A DNA stretch of 64,000 bases, from IMG/VR virus record IMGVR_UViG_3300027712_001262, positions 1 to 64,000 of that record; one strand, 5' to 3'. The stretch is from a virus. Of this stretch, positions 51,297 to 60,425 are shown in pieces. Made by a program: the position numbers and the translations under genes. Position 1 is the stretch's first letter, and every line of letters begins with the position of its first letter. Under the pieces are notes generated by a model. The model ran no database searches, was not told where the DNA came from, and saw only the letters and a program-made list of their open reading frames with translations.

Positions 51297-52258
51297 GTTG
51301 TATGTACCTGATTGTTAATCCAGTTATACGTAGCAGTTAGTCCTTTTTTCAAATCTTGTGGTGGCTTCCACTTTAGTTTTTCTTTAATTAAATCGTTATT
51401 ACTATTTCTACCACGCACGCCTTGGGGGCCATCGATGTGTTTAATTTTTATATCTTTTTTTGCAATACTAGCAATTAATGTTACTAGGTCGTTGATTGAA
51501 ATTAAATGATCTGAACCTAAGTTTACTGGACCATTGAATGTTTTATGTTTCATTAAACGCATAACGCCTTCAACACAATCGTCTATATAAAGAAAACTTC
51601 GAGTTTGTTCCCCATCGCCCCATACTTCAATTTCGTCCCCATCTTTTGCATATGCAATTTTTCTACATATTGCCGCTGGCGCTTTTTCTCTACCACCTTG
51701 CCATGTTCCATTTGGCCCAAATATGTTATGGAATCTTGCAACTTTATTCTCCATACCATGTTGACGATTATATGACATAATTAATCTTTCGGTGAATAGT
51801 TTTTCCCATCCATAATCACTGTCAGGGTGTGCAGGATATGCAGACGCTTCTCTGCAATCAGGATTTTGAGTATCTAGCTGTAGTTCTTCATTATAGACAC
51901 AGGCGCTACTACTGAAAAATACTTGTGGTACATTTCTTCGATGTGCCGCATCTAATACATTTAAATTTATAATGGCACTGTTATGCATAACATCTGCATC
52001 GTATAAATTTGTATTAATATAGCCTGCGCCACCCATGTCAGCAGCTAATTGATATACTTCGTCAAATCCTCTATCAACAGCACTCCGGACTACGTATTGC
52101 TCTCTCAAGTCTCCGAGTAAAAAATCATCTGCTTGAGTTGATTCAAACTCACATTTTTTAATATCAACTCCACGAACCCAATAGCCATTCTTTTTTAAAC
52201 GATTAACAATGTGCCCACCAATGAATCCACCGGCGCCTAATACTAATGCTGTTTTCAT
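51293..52258 (-). CDS. GDP-mannose 3,5-epimerase-like SDR
   Basis: 321 aa. VLGAGGFIG, SSSACVYNE, DYGWEKL (YxxxK) and the GVRGRNSNN motif are those of GDP-mannose 3,5-epimerase. It would make GDP-L-galactose or a related sugar from the GDP-mannose pathway. Confidence 0.82.
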   Translation of the reverse strand: MKTALVLGAGGFIGGHIVNRLKKNGYWVRGVDIKKCEFESTQADDFLLGDLREQYVVRSAVDRGFDEVYQLAADMGGAGYINTNLYDADVMHNSAIINLNVLDAAHRRNVPQVFFSSSACVYNEELQLDTQNPDCREASAYPAHPDSDYGWEKLFTERLIMSYNRQHGMENKVARFHNIFGPNGTWQGGREKAPAAICRKIAYAKDGDEIEVWGDGEQTRSFLYIDDCVEGVMRLMKHKTFNGPVNLGSDHLISINDLVTLIASIAKKDIKIKHIDGPQGVRGRNSNNDLIKEKLKWKPPQDLKKGLTATYNWINNQVHTT

Positions 52259-52275
52259 TTTTTATCCTAATAATT

Positions 52276-53232
52276 TTATATTATACTTTTTAATACTTCT
52301 TTGCAAGCCTCAGGCGACCAATCTTTTTGCATTTGTTCAATATTTTGAGCACCATTGAGAATTGCGTCTTTCAATGATTGTGCTGGGTAAGGTTGTACAT
52401 ATTTATGGATGTGTCTAAATGTAGTGTTAGAAGAAACTAATAACGGTGCGCCTGACATTACTACTTGATCAGTAGTCGCCGCCAATCCCGGCAGGTCTCT
52501 GGTATAGAAAAAACAATTTAACGTATTTTCTGCACACCAATCAATTAATTGGTCATCAGAAAAATAGTCACGTGTAAATTGTAGTTCGATACCGACTTTT
52601 AAATTTGCTCTACATTGATCTTCAATCATTGTTTTGTAATCAGCACCAAAGTGTCTATTGACTGCAACATCTGCAAATGTTGACGGAGGAAGATTTATTC
52701 TAAGTATTGCTTTATCGAATTCATGAGAAACTGCTGCTGCAATTAAATGAAACCCTTTGTCAAAAGTTGCATATCCAAAACTTCCAATTACAGGAACTTC
52801 TGGTATACTATCATAGTGTTTAATACTTCTAAAATTAGAAAGTGGACGAGAGAAAGCATGTATATTATTTTGTTTAGATTCAAATGTTGGATCTAAAACA
52901 AGAAACTCATCAAAGCCTTCAGGACGCATAAAGATAAAAGGATCATCTGCTGTCATCTCTAAAATTATACAAATCTTTTTGCCTGGTAGATTTACAAAAT
53001 ATCTGGAATCTACTCCTTCATGTAACCGCATAGTATTGTGATGGTAATTAAAAATATAGAAGTCATAAGGTTTATAATTACCGCTATGTAATGAATTAAC
53101 ATCTATATGACTAATTTCTTTATATGTTAGTTCATAGTCGACGCTGTCTTTTAATGCATTGTATATCATCAATCCACTACTATAAATGCTACAATTTGCT
53201 TTTCTAGTATTAACAAACAATCCCTTTTTCAT
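52276..53232 (-). CDS. GT-B-like glycosyltransferase
   Basis: 318 aa. IGSFGYATFDKGFHLI resembles the start of a GT4 C-terminal domain and QVVMSGAPLLVSSNTTFRHI the nucleotide-sugar region. Acceptor and donor unknown. Confidence 0.55.
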   Translation of the reverse strand: MKKGLFVNTRKANCSIYSSGLMIYNALKDSVDYELTYKEISHIDVNSLHSGNYKPYDFYIFNYHHNTMRLHEGVDSRYFVNLPGKKICIILEMTADDPFIFMRPEGFDEFLVLDPTFESKQNNIHAFSRPLSNFRSIKHYDSIPEVPVIGSFGYATFDKGFHLIAAAVSHEFDKAILRINLPPSTFADVAVNRHFGADYKTMIEDQCRANLKVGIELQFTRDYFSDDQLIDWCAENTLNCFFYTRDLPGLAATTDQVVMSGAPLLVSSNTTFRHIHKYVQPYPAQSLKDAILNGAQNIEQMQKDWSPEACKEVLKSII

Positions 53233-53247
53233 TATTAAATTCCTTAA

Positions 53248-54471
53248 TTATTTTGAAATAATTTCAAAAACAGGACATGGTACGATAAAGGAACCACCTG
53301 CCTCTAGGAATGCTCGTTCTCTAGTTTGGAATTCACTGATAAAATGCCATGGAAGAACTAGTGCATAATCTGGATTTGCATCACGCATTTCTTCTTCGCT
53401 GATGATTGGAATATTTGTTCCAATCGTTTTGTATCCAAATTTGTACGGACTACGCTCTGCAATTGCAGCAATATGGCTACTATCTAACCCAAAGTACTGT
53501 AACAACGTGTTACCTTTAGTACTAGCACCATACCCATATACCTTTTTACCTTCAGCTTTGGCTGTATTAATAAACGAGTTAACATTATTTTTTAATGTAT
53601 CAAGTCTAAGTTTGAAATCATCCCATGCTGCCGCACTCGAAATATCAACTACATTAGTTTCATAATTAAGAATAGTTTCTACACGATAATCACAAACATC
53701 ACGCAAAGGAGAAGTTCCAAAACTAGTAACTAGTGCAGTTTCTTTTTGGAAGTAAATTCTAAAACTACCACCATTTGTATCATTAACGCTACAATCAACA
53801 ACACGGAAACCATGTTGTGAAAATAGTTTATTGATGCTCTTTAGGTCATAATAATACACATGCTCATGACAGATATTATCAAATGCCAATTGATTCATCA
53901 TCAATGGAGTATAACTCATTTGAAGAACAGCAACACCATCATCGTCAAGAATATCATACAAGTCTTGTACAAATGGATGTGGATTATCTAAATCATAAAA
54001 CATCGCAATACAAGTAATAACTTTAGCTTTCTTATCTGCAAATGGTGTTTTGTTCCATGCATCCTTACTAAAGAAGTCTTGGACAACAGTGGCTACTTTA
54101 CTGCTTTCAGCATAGAAAGATTCGTCACATGGATCAATACCCACTTTGGTTAAGTTGTTTGGTACAGCTTTTAACAATGTTCCGTCATTACACGCAATGT
54201 CAAGCCAAATATCATCATCTTTTAATTTAACTCTAGAAGTAATTTCTTTAACAATCCCCTGAAGTTCAATAGTCATGCTGGTATTAATAGCACTACGGTA
54301 CCAATATTTGCCCCACATGGTATGTGCTGGCGCAATGTTCATTAATCGAGGAGCTCCTAGGTCTTCATCTAGGTATAGATCTAAACTATACTTTGTACGT
54401 CCCTCCATTTCGCTGTCTTCTTTAATAAAATCACTTACATAGTGATTGCCGAGTTCAAGTAATTTTTTCAT
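53248..54471 (-). CDS. sugar C-methyltransferase-like protein
   Basis: 407 aa. SAM motif WLDIACNDGTLL (about 97-108), CHEHVYYYDL catalytic region and C-terminal VYGYGASTKGNTLLQYF domain match NDP-hexose C-methyltransferases of the TylC3/CloU class. The usual N-terminal zinc domain is reduced. Likely makes a branched sugar. Confidence 0.82.
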   Translation of the reverse strand: MKKLLELGNHYVSDFIKEDSEMEGRTKYSLDLYLDEDLGAPRLMNIAPAHTMWGKYWYRSAINTSMTIELQGIVKEITSRVKLKDDDIWLDIACNDGTLLKAVPNNLTKVGIDPCDESFYAESSKVATVVQDFFSKDAWNKTPFADKKAKVITCIAMFYDLDNPHPFVQDLYDILDDDGVAVLQMSYTPLMMNQLAFDNICHEHVYYYDLKSINKLFSQHGFRVVDCSVNDTNGGSFRIYFQKETALVTSFGTSPLRDVCDYRVETILNYETNVVDISSAAAWDDFKLRLDTLKNNVNSFINTAKAEGKKVYGYGASTKGNTLLQYFGLDSSHIAAIAERSPYKFGYKTIGTNIPIISEEEMRDANPDYALVLPWHFISEFQTRERAFLEAGGSFIVPCPVFEIISK

Positions 54472-54473
54472 AA

Positions 54474-54851
54474 TTAGTCCTTATAAGATTTTTCTTCAAT
54501 TAGTTCAGAATTGCAAAGGATGTTTATTTCCTTTTTAATTTTGCTTCGTTTGTCATTCATTTTGAATATCATTCTCGATGTTTCAAGATATTCTTCGCCG
54601 ATGTTATTATCGTTTTCAAGTCGTCTAATATCTTCGCCACCGAACCATATTTTATAATTTACAGTAAGAAGATCTTTTAGATGCTTGGCAAACTTTTCTT
54701 GAACATTTATAAATTCAGGTAAAGCAGTTAATACATCATATTCTTTTGTAATGTTTTTTAATTTATCAGCATCGGTTATTTCCATAGATTTAATCTTAAG
54801 AACTGTGATCTTATCTACAAGTTCGCCGATGCTAGCGGGTACGTTAATCAT
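54474..54851 (-). CDS. DUF6165-like protein
   Basis: 125 aa, helical. VPASIGELVDKITVLKIK is the family start. Found in surface-polysaccharide loci; function unknown. Overlaps the cytidylyltransferase gene by 4 nt. Confidence 0.7.
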   Translation of the reverse strand: MINVPASIGELVDKITVLKIKSMEITDADKLKNITKEYDVLTALPEFINVQEKFAKHLKDLLTVNYKIWFGGEDIRRLENDNNIGEEYLETSRMIFKMNDKRSKIKKEINILCNSELIEEKSYKD

Positions 54852-55708
54852 TTGCGTTCGATATCCTCTTCAATACACTTATCACCATATTGAATTTCTA
54901 TAACTCGTAATGGTAAATCAGTTTCATTGCATAGCTTGTGCCATTGCTCATTACTGATATGTAAATTTTGAAACTTATTAAAGTTACCAACTAATTCCAT
55001 ATCTGTACTAGCACTATCTAATGTGTATACTGTTGCAGTACCTTCAGCGACAAACCAATGCTCTGCTCTGTCTTTATGTTTTTGCATACTTAAACAAGTC
55101 TTTGGCATTACAGTTAATTCTTTAACTTTAATTTCTTTACCTTGCTCATGTAATACACGATAGTATCCCCATTCACGAGAAGTTTTAGGAGCCTTCCATT
55201 CTTCAAGTATCCACGATGATGAATTCATTTTATTATCGCCACCGACACTAAATTCAAATGATACGCCTTCTACAGACATCTCTGAAATATTCTCACTAGT
55301 CCTATCTCCACCATTAGCAAATACTATTTTTGATACTGGAAATTGTTTTTTAATTAGTTCAATAGCATTAATGGAATTATTAGTGTCATCATTAAATTCA
55401 ATGACATGGTCTACCATACTTAGATTGCTAATAATAGCAAAGCGTTCTTGCCAAGTATAAAATGCTCGGCCTTTTTTTCTTTTCAACCAAGCATCTGAAT
55501 TAATGCCTACAACTAGTACATCGCCTAATGCTTTGGCAGCATTAAAATATGCAATATGTCCAGAATGTAACGGATCAAATCCGCCAGTTACTATAATAAC
55601 TCGTTCGTCTTTGGAAAGAAGCGTCCGCTCAAGTTTTCCAAAGTCTCTAACATAAACAGTTTTTCCTTTATCAGGACTTTCGTATATTTTAGCTGTTGGC
55701 GATTGCAT
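54848..55708 (-). CDS. nucleotidylyltransferase-cupin fusion
   Basis: 286 aa. Residues 30-155 are an RfaE2-type nucleotidylyltransferase (GGFDPLHSGH with HxGH at 47-50; later NGGD). Residues 185-280 are a cupin like the type II mannose-6-phosphate isomerase domain (KHKDRAEHW, metal His). Joins nucleotide-sugar activation with isomerisation. Confidence 0.82.
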   Translation of the reverse strand: MQSPTAKIYESPDKGKTVYVRDFGKLERTLLSKDERVIIVTGGFDPLHSGHIAYFNAAKALGDVLVVGINSDAWLKRKKGRAFYTWQERFAIISNLSMVDHVIEFNDDTNNSINAIELIKKQFPVSKIVFANGGDRTSENISEMSVEGVSFEFSVGGDNKMNSSSWILEEWKAPKTSREWGYYRVLHEQGKEIKVKELTVMPKTCLSMQKHKDRAEHWFVAEGTATVYTLDSASTDMELVGNFNKFQNLHISNEQWHKLCNETDLPLRVIEIQYGDKCIEEDIERK

Positions 55709-56726
55709 GTTGTTGGGCTTTCATTTCAGTTTCACACATTTCAAAAACTAAATCTTTAAATGTGTAAGCAGGTTTCCAGTTTAACTTTGTGTGCGCTTTA
55801 GAGCAATCACCGAAGATATTCGGCACTTCAGCCCTGCGATAGAAATCTGAGTTTACTCTAACCACTGTCTTACCTGTAGTTTTGTTAATGCCGATTTCAT
55901 CTAATCCAGTACCTTGCCATTCAATTTCAAATCCAAGATATGTAGCAACATCATTACAGAAATCTCTAACTGAATGCTCTTCACCACTAGAGATAACAAA
56001 ATCTTCAGGTGTGTCTTGTTGTAGGATCGCCCACATTGCAACAACATAGTCCTTGGCATGTCCCCAATCTCTACGTGCATCTAAGTTGCCTAATTCTAGA
56101 ATGTCCTGGAGGCCAAGGTGTGTACGGATCATTCCCAGTACAATCTTACGTGTTACAAACTCTGATCCCCTACGTGGGCTTTCGTGATTAAACAAAATAC
56201 CATTACATGCATATAAATTAAAACTCTCACGATAATTTACTGTGATCCAATAGCCAAACAATTTTGCAACTGCATATGGGCTTCTTGGATAGAATGGAGT
56301 ATTTTCTGTTTGTGGAATTTCTTTAACCTTGCCATACAACTCACTAGTTGACGCTTGATAGAATCTAACTTCCTTATGATCAGAAAGTTTCTTAACTGCT
56401 TCTAATAATTTTAAAACACCGATTGCATTTACATCGCCTGTATAAGTTGGGCAATCATAACTAACACTTACATGACTTTGAGCGCCTAAGTTATATACTT
56501 CATCTGGTTTAACTTTTAAAAGAATATCATTTAAATTAGCGCAATCTGTTAAATCACTATAGTGAAAATGTATTTTATCTTTAATCGATTCAATGTTTGC
56601 AGTGTTTAATCCTGTGCTAGATCTACGAACCAAGCCATGAACTTCGTAATCTTTCTCTAGCAAAAGTTCTGCTAAGTAGCTTCCGTCTTGTCCAGTGATG
56701 CCTGTGATCAGCGCAATTTTTTTCAT
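55689..56726 (-). CDS. gmd: GDP-mannose 4,6-dehydratase
   Basis: 345 aa, full length. ITGITGQDGSYL, LVRRSS, YNLGAQSHV, YAVAK (YxxxK) and NHESPRRG are all diagnostic. First step to GDP-fucose, colitose, perosamine and rhamnose-type sugars. Preceded by a sigma-70 promoter. Confidence 0.97.
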   Translation of the reverse strand: MKKIALITGITGQDGSYLAELLLEKDYEVHGLVRRSSTGLNTANIESIKDKIHFHYSDLTDCANLNDILLKVKPDEVYNLGAQSHVSVSYDCPTYTGDVNAIGVLKLLEAVKKLSDHKEVRFYQASTSELYGKVKEIPQTENTPFYPRSPYAVAKLFGYWITVNYRESFNLYACNGILFNHESPRRGSEFVTRKIVLGMIRTHLGLQDILELGNLDARRDWGHAKDYVVAMWAILQQDTPEDFVISSGEEHSVRDFCNDVATYLGFEIEWQGTGLDEIGINKTTGKTVVRVNSDFYRRAEVPNIFGDCSKAHTKLNWKPAYTFKDLVFEMCETEMKAQQHAIANS

Positions 56727-56769
56727 TTGTAATTCCTTTAATTATTTGCCTTTTGCGTCAGCGTGTTAT

Positions 56770-56799
56770 ATTATATATGCTTTTTAAAGCCGCTGTCAA
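56770..56799 (-). promoter_or_regulatory. sigma-70 promoter of sugar operon
   Basis: TTGACA (56794-56799), 18-nt spacer, TATAAT (56770-56775) before gmd. Confidence 0.78.
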
Positions 56800-56844
56800 T
56801 AAGATATTGGCTTTTAATAAAGAAAACCTGCCAAAGCAGATTAA

Positions 56845-57540
56845 TTATTTTACATAGAGAGCAGGAGGGTATCTAGTTTGATAGTGATTAGTATTGTTAT
56901 CGTGTGACTCATGGAAACTATATGCATTTGGCTTTCCTAAGCCGATCCAAAATTCTGCATCCATTCTATGCATATAGCCATGCGGTCCAAAATTAAATTG
57001 ACCAAAATAATTATTGTCTTCTGGCATCCGGAATGGCGGCAATTTTTTAATATAGCTACTAGTTGCCCACCAAAAATTTCCACTATAATGTAAATGGTGA
57101 TAATCACCTCGCCATATTACTCCAGCAGTATCATATCCTTGATCTAATTTATCAACACAATCTTTCCATTGTGTAACATTAAAATACATCATTAAATCGC
57201 GCCAATCATCTACTGATGGATTACCCATATGTGTTATACCTTTCTGATGTATATATAACACATATGTTTCTTCAGAAACATTATCGCAATATTCTTTAAG
57301 ACGTTTAAGTGTAGGGATTTCCCAATCTTCTGGTTTTATACGTTGATCAATATAAGATATATTTTTATAATCTTTTAATCGATCCTTTAACCAATCATAG
57401 TTAGCAATGTCATAATTGCAATAAAAAAACAATTCACTATGATCTATAATACCTGAATTAACAATTGTATTAATTTGAGATTCAATAATAGGACGACCGA
57501 CAGGAAAGTCGGTCATGTGATAAAATACCGCTAATTTCAT
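56845..57540 (-). CDS. glycosyltransferase-like protein
   Basis: 231 aa. YIHQKGITHMG then DWRDLMMYF, and GNFWWATSSYIKKLP, recur in a putative glycosyltransferase family of bacterial and phage sugar loci. No clear DxD. Ends 46 nt before the gmd promoter. Confidence 0.55.
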   Translation of the reverse strand: MKLAVFYHMTDFPVGRPIIESQINTIVNSGIIDHSELFFYCNYDIANYDWLKDRLKDYKNISYIDQRIKPEDWEIPTLKRLKEYCDNVSEETYVLYIHQKGITHMGNPSVDDWRDLMMYFNVTQWKDCVDKLDQGYDTAGVIWRGDYHHLHYSGNFWWATSSYIKKLPPFRMPEDNNYFGQFNFGPHGYMHRMDAEFWIGLGKPNAYSFHESHDNNTNHYQTRYPPALYVK

Positions 57541-57546
57541 TTTTAC

Positions 57547-57612
57547 TTATTTCTTTTTCCTAATAACTTGTGTAGCAAGTCTTTCCATTAGGGTTAGATT
57601 TTTACATGACAT
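57547..57612 (-). CDS. small ORF, 21 aa
   Basis: ATG at 57612 (MSCKNLTLMERLATQVIRKKK is 21 residues long; shown here by its start MSCKNL and basic end). Lies between the structured leader RNA and the glycosyltransferase gene; weak ribosome site. Confidence 0.3.
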   Translation of the reverse strand: MSCKNLTLMERLATQVIRKKK

Positions 57613-57630
57613 AATTTTTTTATTGAAATG

Positions 57631-57718
57631 ACGGACTCCTTAGGGATTGAATATAGCCTCCGCCTAGCCGATGTAGTTTTTCACTACCCCAAGCCGCTAT
57701 GCAACTTTAGCCCTACAA
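57631..57718 (-). ncRNA. structured leader RNA (riboswitch-like)
   Basis: On the minus strand, four nested stems can be drawn: TAGGG/CCCTA, ATAGC/GCTAT, CTTGG/CTAGG (G-U allowed) and GTAGT/ACTAC with a GAAAA loop, with an AAGGAG sequence directly after the outer stem. It precedes the 21-codon ORF and the sugar genes. Could be a cis-regulator; ligand unknown. Confidence 0.45.
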
Positions 57719-57728
57719 GATATAATAT

Positions 57729-57875
57729 TTAATCAATCCGGCTGTAGTTAAGTACAGTACCTGAACCATATTGTGATTCGGCAATCATTTTGGCTTGCCA
57801 ATCATTATCTGCATTAACCACAACATTGGCGGTTTGATATTGATTAAGTCTAATCCAAACTGTATATTTGTACAT
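57729..57875 (-). CDS. small phage protein, 48 aa
   Basis: ATG at 57875 with AAGGAT. Starts MYKYTVWIRLNQYQTANVVV; beta-rich, similar small proteins occur in marine phages. Follows cspA. Confidence 0.65.
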   Translation of the reverse strand: MYKYTVWIRLNQYQTANVVVNADNDWQAKMIAESQYGSGTVLNYSRID

Positions 57876-57884
57876 GATAAATCC

Positions 57885-58091
57885 TTACTTTACTAGTTGA
57901 ATGTTTTGAGCCTGTTTTCCATTTTTACCATCGATGATTTCAAATTCTACAAGATCGTCTGGTTTCAAACTTTTGTATCCCTCTATTTGAATTTGACTAT
58001 AATGTGCAAACACATCATCGCTACCCGATTCTGGAACAATAAATCCAAAACCTTTGGAATTATTAAACCATTTTACCTTACCTTTTACCAT
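57885..58091 (-). CDS. cspA: cold-shock-domain protein
   Basis: 68 aa. [19 protein letters not shown] and DVFAHYSQI are the RNP1 and RNP2 nucleic-acid-binding motifs. Melts RNA structure; has its own strong sigma-70 promoter. Confidence 0.95.
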   Translation of the reverse strand: MVKGKVKWFNNSKGFGFIVPESGSDDVFAHYSQIQIEGYKSLKPDDLVEFEIIDGKNGKQAQNIQLVK

Positions 58092-58116
58092 ATTACTTTG
58101 CCTTCTTTATGTATTT

Positions 58117-58145
58117 ATTATACTGTGTTTTAGTCAACTTGTCAA
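58117..58145 (-). promoter_or_regulatory. sigma-70 promoter of cspA
   Basis: TTGACA (58140-58145), 17-nt spacer, TATAAT (58117-58122). Confidence 0.83.
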
Positions 58146-58148
58146 CCA

Positions 58149-59012
58149 TTATGTTTTAGTTGGGCGCCAGCAACTTACCCAATTTGCATTATCTGCGGTC
58201 ATTCCGTTTGGATATGACTTAGTTAGATCGCCATCATCTGGATTATTTTTACCACCGCTAGGAGTTTGATTGCCGCCTACAAATGTATACTTTCCATTTA
58301 CCGCAGTATAAACAAAGTTAACATGCCTATAACTCCAAAATGCAATATCGCCGGGCTGAGCTTGATTCTTTGGAACCGATGTGGCACCCCATTTTTCTGG
58401 ATTAGTTGTAATTGCGGCTGCACTGGCAGTTTGAAAATATCTATAGCCTGAACTTTTAAGGGCATAATTTACAAATCCCATACACCAAGCAGTTTGATCT
58501 GTAGTCCACGGGTTGTTTTTTGGATATCCTAAATTTTGCCAAATTCCTGTAATAGTAGGATTACTTGGTTTACCGCCTTGGCCGGTTTCTCTCCATTTAC
58601 CTTGTGCTGCCTCATCAAGACACTGTGTTAAGAATGGAACAATGCTTGTAAAAGTACTATCAGTTGAAATACTTGATGTTGCAGTTGTTGATGTTGTACT
58701 GTCATCAACTGTTCCGGCGCCTGCATTGCCCTTAACTCCATCAGCTGTGGCCGCTGCACTATATGACGGGCCCGGTTGTCCTGGATTTGTAACTTGTTGT
58801 GCTATTAGTGAATCTATCTGACTAGCTGCTGCGGCTTGAACTGTGGAATCTAAAGCCACTGCAACACTAACACTGACACTACCAAATGTTCCGCTTTCTC
58901 CAGGGGGTTTCCACAATGCTACTAATGTATTGTTTATATAAACATTCCCGGTATGATAAACGTCAGCTACGTGAACTACCCCGTGTGCTACTGATCCTGG
59001 CTGGTATGGCAT
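58149..59012 (-). CDS. PAAR-like/CHAP tail-tip lysin
   Basis: 287 aa. Residues 5-40 (GSVAHGVVHVADVYHTGNVY then INNTLVALW) resemble a PAAR spike-tip repeat. A Ser/Thr/Ala linker follows, then a CHAP-type domain from about 160: AWCMGFVNYAL with the catalytic Cys and RHVNFVY with the His. Probably pierces the cell wall during infection. Confidence 0.7.
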   Translation of the reverse strand: MPYQPGSVAHGVVHVADVYHTGNVYINNTLVALWKPPGESGTFGSVSVSVAVALDSTVQAAAASQIDSLIAQQVTNPGQPGPSYSAAATADGVKGNAGAGTVDDSTTSTTATSSISTDSTFTSIVPFLTQCLDEAAQGKWRETGQGGKPSNPTITGIWQNLGYPKNNPWTTDQTAWCMGFVNYALKSSGYRYFQTASAAAITTNPEKWGATSVPKNQAQPGDIAFWSYRHVNFVYTAVNGKYTFVGGNQTPSGGKNNPDDGDLTKSYPNGMTADNANWVSCWRPTKT

Positions 59013-59035
59013 AAAGTTAATTTCCTATCACTTAT

Positions 59036-59329
59036 TTAACTCAATGCAATACCAGTAGTACCTTCTAGATATTGTTTAGCTGCTTCGCCCTTACTTTCTA
59101 CAACAAAAAATGTGTTGCTTCTGCTAAGTGTAACAGCAGAGTCTTTACCTAAGAACACCCAAGGAATCATTCCAAGTCCTTGACCGTTCATGGTCAATGC
59201 TAGAGGGCGACTAACTGTAACAGTATCTGCGTCCTCTTTTTCAAACCTAGCAATAATTTCATCACCGTTGATTAGTTTGATACTTACTACATCTCCACTG
59301 GAGAAATTCTTACTGACATTGATTAGCAT
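59036..59329 (-). CDS. Sm/Hfq-like small protein
   Basis: 97 aa. SGDVVSIKLINGDEIIARFEKED and SRPLALTMNGQGLGMIPWVF look like Sm1 and Sm2 strands of an LSm fold. Conserved in T4-like marine phages; may bind RNA. Confidence 0.6.
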   Translation of the reverse strand: MLINVSKNFSSGDVVSIKLINGDEIIARFEKEDADTVTVSRPLALTMNGQGLGMIPWVFLGKDSAVTLSRSNTFFVVESKGEAAKQYLEGTTGIALS

Positions 59330-59330
59330 T

Positions 59331-59807
59331 TTATTCCTTTGTTTCTTTTGGTAAATCGCACAAGGCTTCTAGAGTCTTGTAATTGTTGTAGGCTTTCTTT
59401 AGTGCCTCAAAGTGTTCTAACTTGGCAGGGTCTGGCACTAGTATGGCCAACCGACTCTGTATATCATCTAATATTTTGGCAATACTAACGCCTTTGATTT
59501 TAACATCACCCTCAAAGTTAGCATCGCCGCTGACACTTAATGATGGGGGGGTAGATGACGATGTTACTATACTTGGAGCACTGCTCCAAGTAGTTCCATT
59601 CATTCCGTTATATAGATACTGACCAGCGGAACCTGTAGAATTTATAGTATAATTTGATGTATTCCATAATGATGTATCGAGGGTAATAGTATTAGATGCT
59701 GCTTCCTCAATTTCTTGAGTTGCAATCTCTGTCTCGTCTGCCCATTTAAACTCGTTTGGTTTAATGTTTGCTAGAGCTTCTTTGATTTTATCAAACCCAT
59801 TAACCAT
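59331..59807 (-). CDS. structural-type protein, 158 aa
   Basis: A Ser/Thr-rich middle (YLYNGMNGTTW) and SGDANFEGDVKIKGVSIAKIL, a phage tail-fibre/neck-like repeat, suggest a virion protein. Overlaps the glutaredoxin gene by 8 nt. Confidence 0.6.
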   Translation of the reverse strand: MVNGFDKIKEALANIKPNEFKWADETEIATQEIEEAASNTITLDTSLWNTSNYTINSTGSAGQYLYNGMNGTTWSSAPSIVTSSSTPPSLSVSGDANFEGDVKIKGVSIAKILDDIQSRLAILVPDPAKLEHFEALKKAYNNYKTLEALCDLPKETKE

Positions 59808-60024
59808 TTAAATGTGCCTTTAATTCAGTAAAGCCGCCAATTACCACATCGTCGATAATAATTTGTGGAACTGACCGGGCAGTTGGGATTGCTTCTAGCA
59901 ATTCTTCTCTACTATATCCATCACCAATTTTACGTTCTTCAAATGCGATATCACGTTGACCTAACAATGCTTTGGCCTGATCACAATATGGGCAGTGATA
60001 CTTACTCCATACAACAACTTTCAT
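59800..60024 (-). CDS. glutaredoxin
   Basis: 74 aa. CPYCDQAKALL active site near residue 12 and TARSVPQIIIDD cis-proline loop. Reduces ribonucleotide reductase; located next to iscU and nrdB. Confidence 0.93.
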   Translation of the reverse strand: MKVVVWSKYHCPYCDQAKALLGQRDIAFEERKIGDGYSREELLEAIPTARSVPQIIIDDVVIGGFTELKAHLNG

Positions 60025-60037
60025 TTTTATTTTCCTT

Positions 60038-60421
60038 TTAAATTATATTATGTTTCTTTTTATAGTCTTCAACGGCTGCAGAAATTGCTGATTCTGCCAA
60101 AATACTACAATGTATCTTAACTGGGGGCAGGGCTAGTTCTTCTGCAATTTGATTGTTTTTGAGTTTAATAGCATCATCAATATGCATACCTTTAACCCAC
60201 TCTGTAACCAACGAGCTACTGGCAATTGCTGAACCACATCCATATGTCTTGAAACGAGCATCTCTAATAATACCATTTTCATCTACCTTTATCTGTAATT
60301 TCATCACATCCCCGCAAGCAGGGGCCCCGACCATACCTGTACCAACTGTATCGTCGATTTCAAACTTACCCACATTACGAGGGTTTTCATAGTGGTCAAT
60401 TACGGCAGCTGAATAAGACAT
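60038..60421 (-). CDS. iscU: IscU-like Fe-S scaffold
   Basis: 127 aa. The three cluster cysteines are in PACGDVM, YGCGSA and IHCSIL. Builds Fe-S clusters; no IscS is here, so sulfur must come from the host. Its link with nrdB and ferredoxin-dependent enzymes elsewhere is notable. Confidence 0.93.
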   Translation of the reverse strand: MSYSAAVIDHYENPRNVGKFEIDDTVGTGMVGAPACGDVMKLQIKVDENGIIRDARFKTYGCGSAIASSSLVTEWVKGMHIDDAIKLKNNQIAEELALPPVKIHCSILAESAISAAVEDYKKKHNII

Positions 60422-60425
60422 AATT

